DNA of 8,943 bases. It comes from Paracoccaceae bacterium (lineage in GTDB: Bacteria; Pseudomonadota; Alphaproteobacteria; Rhodobacterales; Rhodobacteraceae). Made by a program: the position numbers and the translations under genes. The stretch's first letter is position 1, and every line of letters starts with the position of its first letter. The stretch is from NCBI GenBank assembly GCA_027069385.1, contig JALXER010000025.1, positions 1-8,943 on the forward strand, read 5' to 3'. The notes beneath the pieces are model-generated. The model was not told where the DNA came from. It made no database searches and was given only the letters and a program-made list of their open reading frames with translations. Below, piece by piece: positions 5,715 through 8,943 of the stretch.

Positions 5715-6695
5715 TTACAACGGGTTTGTTGCCGACAGGTCGGTCAGCCAGCGCCGTCGGGCCAGCATGGTTTGCATGCGGGCCAGCGCTTCGGTTCTTT
5801 GGCGGGTGAAACGCTGCATTTTGCTGGCCGCAAGGGGCGGCTGCAAGGGGTTGCGGGTGCTAAAGCGGCTGCTGCCGATCCAGTAATCCCGCCCGTGAGG
5901 CAGGGCGCAGGCAATGGCCGAGCGGGCTTGCGGGGCCTCTAGCGCCGCGTGGTCGATGACCTCGCGATAGTTGGCATAGGTGCGGAATTCTTGCAGCACC
6001 TTGGTGACGCGCGGGTTGGTGCTGTGCATGGCCGAGGGGCGAACCGCGCGGGCCAGCACGGTGATGCGGCTGTTGACCGCGATGCTCGACAGCACCTCGA
6101 AACCGGCGATCTCCAGCATGGCCCGCAGCGCCCGCATGCCGGGGCGGAAAAAGGTGTTCGGGTGATAGGTGCCGCGCCCGCTTCCAGCCGGTTCAAAGGC
6201 GATGCGCGCACCGGATTCGCGGCGCAGATACTGGGTTTCCAGCACCAGAAGCCCGTTATCCCTGATCAGGTTGCGACAGGCGTAAAGCCCCGATAGCGGC
6301 TCCATCAGATGATAGAGGATACCGGCGCAAACCACCATGTCGAACCGGTTGCGCCCAAGGGTTTCGGGCATGGTGTAAAGGCTTTGATCAGGGTAATAGT
6401 CGATCTCCAGCCCCAACGCGTCGCGCCCGGCCAGAAAGGTTTCGCGCGGGGCCATGTCGCTGGCAACAACCCGCGCCGCGCCCGCCTGTTTCATCGAAAA
6501 CGCCGCCAGCCCGTCCATGGTGCCGATATCCAGGCATTCCATGCCGCTAAGGGGGGTGTGCTCCAGATAGCGCAGGGTGCCAAACAGGGTGTAATTCTGC
6601 GGTCGCGCCGCCGCGAACCGCCCCGGGCTGACCCTGCCATTGCCAAAGTCGATGCTGTGGAACCACGGATGCGAGATGAACAGCCGGTCAATCAC
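5715..6695 (-). CDS. Class I SAM-dependent methyltransferase, CmoB/DUF1698-like
   Basis: The 326-residue protein begins MIDRLFISHPWFHSIDFG, where WFHSIDFGNGRVSPG (11-25) resembles the N-terminal segment of CmoB-like (Methyltransf_9/DUF1698) enzymes. Motif I is CLDIGTMDGLAAF (54-66), Asp80 in VASD is the expected ribose-binding acid, and FDMVVCAGILYHL (118-130) is the motif IV region. The fold is therefore a SAM-dependent methyltransferase. The target may be tRNA, as for CmoB, or a small molecule; sequence alone cannot decide. A C-terminal extension from about 220 is rich in Arg. The frame stays open far upstream, but GTG 6695 is preferred because AGGGGG sits 7 nt before it, homology starts there, and the zinc-ribbon gene ends only 20 nt upstream. 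That spacing implies co-transcription. Confidence 0.82.
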   Translation of the reverse strand: MIDRLFISHPWFHSIDFGNGRVSPGRFAAARPQNYTLFGTLRYLEHTPLSGMECLDIGTMDGLAAFSMKQAGAARVVASDMAPRETFLAGRDALGLEIDYYPDQSLYTMPETLGRNRFDMVVCAGILYHLMEPLSGLYACRNLIRDNGLLVLETQYLRRESGARIAFEPAGSGRGTYHPNTFFRPGMRALRAMLEIAGFEVLSSIAVNSRITVLARAVRPSAMHSTNPRVTKVLQEFRTYANYREVIDHAALEAPQARSAIACALPHGRDYWIGSSRFSTRNPLQPPLAASKMQRFTRQRTEALARMQTMLARRRWLTDLSATNPL

Positions 6696-6715
6696 CCCAA
6701 AACCCCCTGGCGCGG

Positions 6716-7117
6716 TCAGTTGAACACGATATTGCACTGAGCAGCGGCGGCACCGATAATGGCTGTGGCTTCGGCGTCGGATGGTTCGATTATCCGCCCC
6801 AGAATCGGGGTGTAATTCAAAAACGAATCCTTTTTCTTGATCTGCTCGGCAAAACAGTTGCAGGTTGCGGCGTCCAGTTGCGGGTTGTTCAGGCATTGGG
6901 TGTATAGATCGTCCATCTCCGATTTGTATCGAAAATAACCGATGACCAGCAAGACAATTGCGCCGCCAATCAGCCCGCCAACCCAGCCGTAGGAGTCTTT
7001 GTTTGCGGGCGGCGGAGAAGCGGGAACGCCGCCAGGTTTCGGGCGCGCGCAATTGGGGCATTGGGGGGCCTGATCCGATACCTGTTGGCCACAATCGGGG
7101 CATGGAATGGTTGCCAT
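6716..7117 (-). CDS. Membrane-anchored zinc-ribbon protein, function unknown
   Basis: The 133-residue protein opens with a four-cysteine zinc ribbon, CPDC (6-9) and CPNC (20-23), followed by a Pro/Ala-rich linker (26-38) and one transmembrane helix (about 44-62). The C-terminal part has Cys75, Cys86, Cys88 and Cys128. The Cys-x10-Cys-x-Cys spacing suggests disulfides or metal binding outside the membrane if the zinc ribbon is cytoplasmic. That topology is inference. The ATG at 7117 is chosen because AGAGGA lies 5 nt upstream and the ribbon begins at once; the longer open frame back to 7297 has no protein character. It is the first gene of the minus-strand set, 20 nt before the methyltransferase, and divergent from rpmB. 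I do not recognise the family beyond the ribbon. Confidence 0.82.
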   Translation of the reverse strand: MATIPCPDCGQQVSDQAPQCPNCARPKPGGVPASPPPANKDSYGWVGGLIGGAIVLLVIGYFRYKSEMDDLYTQCLNNPQLDAATCNCFAEQIKKKDSFLNYTPILGRIIEPSDAEATAIIGAAAAQCNIVFN

Positions 7118-7251
7118 CTTGGTCCTCTTTACGTTCGGGGTTGATCCTGAATTGGTTGCTGTTGGCCAGTCTATCGCCCGTGTGGCGATTTGAACAGGAT
7201 TGATCTTTGCATTCTTGTGGGGATAATCGCCAAATACCTTGTTCGAATCCC

Positions 7252-7280
7252 TTGACCTCTGGCAGGTTCCGCCGTAGATA
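7252..7280 (+). promoter_or_regulatory. Promoter of rpmB
   Basis: TTGACC (7252-7257) and TAGATA (7275-7280) have an exact 17-nt spacer, a strong housekeeping-type match. Transcription should start near 7287, giving a leader of about 50 nt. That leader contains a GC-only stem, GCGCGC (7298-7303) with GCGCGC (7309-7314), upstream of the AAGGAG ribosome-binding site (7325-7330). Confidence 0.65.
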
Positions 7281-7336
7281 GGCGCTCTCTCATTCATGCG
7301 CGCATGTCGCGCGCCCCTAGCTATAAGGAGACATCC

Positions 7337-7624
7337 ATGTCTCGTCGTTGTGAACTAACCGGCAAAGGCGTGATGACTGGCAACAATGTCAGCCACGCCA
7401 AAAACCGTACACGCCGCGTGTTTCGGCCCAACCTGATCGATGTGACCCTGATGTCCGAAACGCTTGAAAAGGCGTTCAAATTCCGGGTGGCAGCATCGGC
7501 ATTGCGCACCGTTGACCACCGCGGCGGTCTGGACGCATTTCTGGCCAAGGCCAATGATGCGGACCTGTCGGCCAATGCGCTGAAGGTCAAGAAAGACATC
7601 AACAAGGCAAACGCCGCCGCCTGA
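7337..7624 (+). CDS. rpmB: 50S ribosomal protein L28
   Basis: The 95-residue basic protein begins MSRRCELTGKGVMTGNNVSH and continues AKNRTRRVFRPNL, the signature start of bacterial L28, a component of the large ribosomal subunit. The length and the C-terminal extension (LKVKKDINKANAAA) fit the alphaproteobacterial form. The ATG at 7337 is preceded by AAGGAG (7325-7330) at 6 nt; an in-frame ATG at 7304 lies upstream of this site and is rejected. Unlike in enterobacteria, rpmG (L33) does not follow. The gene has its own promoter and intrinsic terminator, so it appears monocistronic. Confidence 0.97.
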   Translation: MSRRCELTGKGVMTGNNVSHAKNRTRRVFRPNLIDVTLMSETLEKAFKFRVAASALRTVDHRGGLDAFLAKANDADLSANALKVKKDINKANAAA

Positions 7625-7648
7625 TCCGGCCGGCCCGTCCGATATGTG

Positions 7649-7685
7649 CAGCCCGGTCGAGATTTCGGCGGGGCTGTTTCCTTTT
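7649..7685 (+). terminator. Intrinsic terminator of rpmB
   Basis: CAGCCC (7649-7654) pairs with GGGCTG (7671-7676). After one G-G mismatch, GTCGA (7656-7660) pairs with TCGGC (7665-7669) around a GATT loop. The tract TTTCCTTTT (7677-7685) follows directly. It begins 25 nt after the rpmB stop. An open frame starting at 7644 runs through it, which supports the downstream start at 7728 for the next gene. Confidence 0.75.
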
Positions 7686-7727
7686 GTCGCGTATAAATCC
7701 CTGCCCGCGCGTGGTTATGCTAACCCC

Positions 7728-8069
7728 ATGAAGCTGTTTCGCCCGATCATTGCATTTGTGTTTGCGTTTGCGCTGCTGTTGACCGGCGGTGTTACGGCCT
7801 ATGCCAAGGCGCTTAGCGCGGGCGGGCAGAACATGCTGATCTGCTCGGAAGTCGGCACGCGAACCGCGATTATCGGGGCCAACGGTCAGGAACTGCCCCC
7901 CATACATGTTTGCGACGAATGTTGCATTGCCATTGCGATGCAAGCCCTGCCGATGCCCGATATGCGCCCGAAAGCGCTGGCGCAACGCGCGGTATTTGTG
8001 GCGCTTGCACCCCTGCCCGCCCAAGCGCCGGTTCTGCCTGCGCAACTGGCGCGCGCCCCTCCTCTGTAG
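7728..8069 (+). CDS. DUF2946-like exported protein, copper-associated
   Basis: The 113-residue protein has a signal peptide: MKLFR, then a hydrophobic core to about residue 24, with likely cleavage after AYA-27. The mature part has Cys39 and the motif HVCDECC (60-66), a plausible metal-binding site, and ends ARAPPL, close to the RGPP ending seen in DUF2946 proteins. Such small proteins often sit beside copper genes, and here the next gene 43 nt downstream is a PCu(A)C copper chaperone. A role in periplasmic copper handling is therefore inferred from context and cysteines rather than shown. The ATG at 7728 is chosen because the signal peptide starts there; the earlier in-frame ATG 7644 would put the rpmB terminator inside the gene. 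No clear ribosome-binding site precedes 7728. Confidence 0.75.
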   Translation: MKLFRPIIAFVFAFALLLTGGVTAYAKALSAGGQNMLICSEVGTRTAIIGANGQELPPIHVCDECCIAIAMQALPMPDMRPKALAQRAVFVALAPLPAQAPVLPAQLARAPPL

Positions 8070-8112
8070 CTGGCTGAATACTCGTTTCAACTTTACTACA
8101 GGAGGTCAAAAC

Positions 8113-8571
8113 ATGACCCTTAAATCCCTTGCCGCTGCGGCGGTAATCGCCCTATCTTCCCTGCCTGCTTTTGCCGAAATCGTGATATCCGATTCCTATG
8201 CCCGTTCGGCCTCGCCCCATGCCAAGACCGGTGCGGCGTTTATGCAGATCGAAAACACCGGCCCCGAGGCCGACCGCCTGATCGATGCGCGTTCCGATGC
8301 GGCAAAGCGGGTGGAACTGCACACCCATATTATCACCGACGGCGTGGCGCAGATGGTCCATGTAGAGGAGGGCTTTGCGCTGGAACCCGGGCAGACCGTC
8401 TCGCTGCAACGCGGTGGCAAGCACGTTATGCTGATGGGGCTGAACGGGCCGTTCGTGCATGGCGAAACCGTGACGATCACGCTGGTTTTCGAGCAGGCCG
8501 GCGAAATCACCATCGAGGTGCCGATTGATCTGGAACGGACACCCGACGAGGGCACGAGTAATGGGTCCTGA
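8113..8571 (+). CDS. Periplasmic copper chaperone, PCu(A)C family
   Basis: The 152-residue protein has a signal peptide with likely cleavage after AFA-21, followed by the PCu(A)C beta-barrel domain. The copper ligands are readable: His70 in VELH, Met81, then His104 and Met106 in GGKHVMLMGL. Spacing is 10 residues from His70 to Met81 and, by my count, 22 from Met81 to His104, close to the family H-x10-M-x21-H-x-M pattern. PCu(A)C proteins carry Cu(I) in the periplasm and deliver it to the CuA site of cytochrome c oxidase, often with Sco. The ATG at 8113 is preceded by an ideal AGGAGGT (8100-8106). It follows the DUF2946-like gene in a probable two-gene copper unit; no Sco gene is in the window. 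Confidence 0.93.
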   Translation: MTLKSLAAAAVIALSSLPAFAEIVISDSYARSASPHAKTGAAFMQIENTGPEADRLIDARSDAAKRVELHTHIITDGVAQMVHVEEGFALEPGQTVSLQRGGKHVMLMGLNGPFVHGETVTITLVFEQAGEITIEVPIDLERTPDEGTSNGS

Positions 8572-8572
8572 T

Positions 8573-8616
8573 CCTAGCAATTGCAACCAAGTGTGGCGGC
8601 TGCTAGGCTGCCACAC
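8573..8616 (+). promoter_or_regulatory. Structured promoter/leader region of the phosphatase gene
   Basis: The 45-nt gap is almost entirely palindromic. GTGTGGCGGC (8591-8600) pairs with GCTGCCACAC (8607-8616), including one G-U, and the 3' arm ends at the base before the ATG. CCTAGCA (8573-8579) is the exact complement of TGCTAGG (8601-8607), which forms the loop and first closing base of that hairpin. A promoter-like TTGCAA (8581-8586), 17-nt spacer and TAGGCT (8604-8609) would start transcription at about 8616-8617, giving a leaderless message. No Shine-Dalgarno sequence is present. Whether the palindromes act as RNA or as a protein-binding site cannot be decided. Confidence 0.4.
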
Positions 8617-8943
8617 ATGATCCGTTCTGTGCTGTTTGTCTGCCTTGGCAATATTTGCCGCTCTCCCACTGCCGAAGCGGTGTTTACCGCGCTGGCCAAG
8701 GGGCGCGGGCTGCATATCGACAGCGCCGGCACGTCGGGCTGGCACGACGGCAACGCGGCCGATGCCCGCGCCAGTGTCGAGGCCGCAAAGCGGGGCTATG
8801 ATATGTCACCGATCCGTTCCCGCAAGATCACCGCACAGGATTTTGACGATTTCGACCTGATCATCGCGATGGACAACCGGAATCTGGCCGACCTGCGCGC
8901 CATGCAACCGCCACACAGCACCGCCCGCATTGACCTGTTCCTG
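8617..8943 (+). CDS. Low-molecular-weight protein tyrosine phosphatase (partial, runs off the window)
   Basis: The first 109 codons are present and the frame is open at the window end. The start MIRSVLFVCLGNICRSPTAE contains the catalytic P-loop CLGNICRS with nucleophile Cys9 and Arg15 (C-x5-R). SAGTSGWHDG (37-46) and the DFDLIIAMDNRN region are also typical of the family. LMW-PTPs hydrolyse phosphotyrosine through a cysteinyl-phosphate intermediate; the general-acid aspartate lies in the missing C-terminal part. The start at 8617 fits the family N-terminus exactly but has no ribosome-binding site, because a hairpin arm occupies that position. The gene has no evident functional link to the copper genes upstream. 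Confidence 0.93.
   Translation, partial: MIRSVLFVCLGNICRSPTAEAVFTALAKGRGLHIDSAGTSGWHDGNAADARASVEAAKRGYDMSPIRSRKITAQDFDDFDLIIAMDNRNLADLRAMQPPHSTARIDLFL

Noticed and set aside
6696..7103. N-terminal extension of the methyltransferase frame
   Set aside because: It overlaps the zinc-ribbon gene out of frame. Homology and a good ribosome-binding site both begin at GTG 6695.
7241..7250. GTTCGAATCC resembling a tRNA T-loop, considered as a tRNA remnant or attachment site
   Set aside because: No cloverleaf or acceptor stem can be built around it, it does not share a long match with tRNA-Arg 339-415, and it abuts the rpmB promoter.
7906..8112. Upstream extension of the copper chaperone frame
   Set aside because: The ideal AGGAGGT and the signal peptide both define ATG 8113. 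The extension overlaps the DUF2946-like gene in another frame.
1..8943. CRISPR array, insertion sequence, integrase or phage genes
   Set aside because: No regularly spaced direct repeats, transposase or integrase motifs were seen on either strand.

Overview
The window is GC-rich, gene-dense bacterial DNA. Its gene content and protein wording point to an alphaproteobacterium, most likely a marine Rhodobacterales (Roseobacter-type) genome. Supporting signs are the alphaproteobacterial form of ribosomal protein L28, the DUF2946-like plus PCu(A)C copper pair, and the style of the paired FAD enzymes. This placement is inference from protein character; no database search was run.

Layout, left to right. 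Positions 1-338 hold no convincing gene but contain a dense run of inverted repeats. A tRNA-Arg(CCT) follows at 339-415. A 219-nt leader (416-634) then precedes an ABC-F ATPase (635-2149). This leader can be read as a ribosome-mediated attenuator: a short ORF with a strong ribosome-binding site runs into the first of several hairpins, the last hairpin is terminator-like, and an alternative pairing is exclusive of both. A promoter-like sequence then leads into two translationally coupled FAD enzymes. The first is a GlpA-type dehydrogenase with a C-terminal [2Fe-2S] domain (2246-3643), and the second is an HcnB/sarcosine-oxidase-alpha-like flavoprotein (3640-4839).

The next three genes lie on the minus strand and read toward the FAD pair: a membrane-anchored zinc-ribbon protein (7117-6716), a CmoB/DUF1698-like methyltransferase (6695-5715) and a six-helix membrane protein (5660-4845). 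The last of these ends only 5 nt from the stop of the second FAD enzyme. Divergent from this set is rpmB (7337-7624), with a good promoter and a clear intrinsic terminator. A small copper-handling unit follows: a DUF2946-like exported protein and a PCu(A)C periplasmic copper chaperone. The window ends inside a low-molecular-weight protein tyrosine phosphatase whose start codon abuts a perfect hairpin.

Most genes belong to recognisable families. The main candidates for undescribed biology are the putative attenuator upstream of the ABC-F gene, the structured junction upstream of the phosphatase, and a 12-nt promoter-like sequence shared between that junction and the tRNA upstream region.
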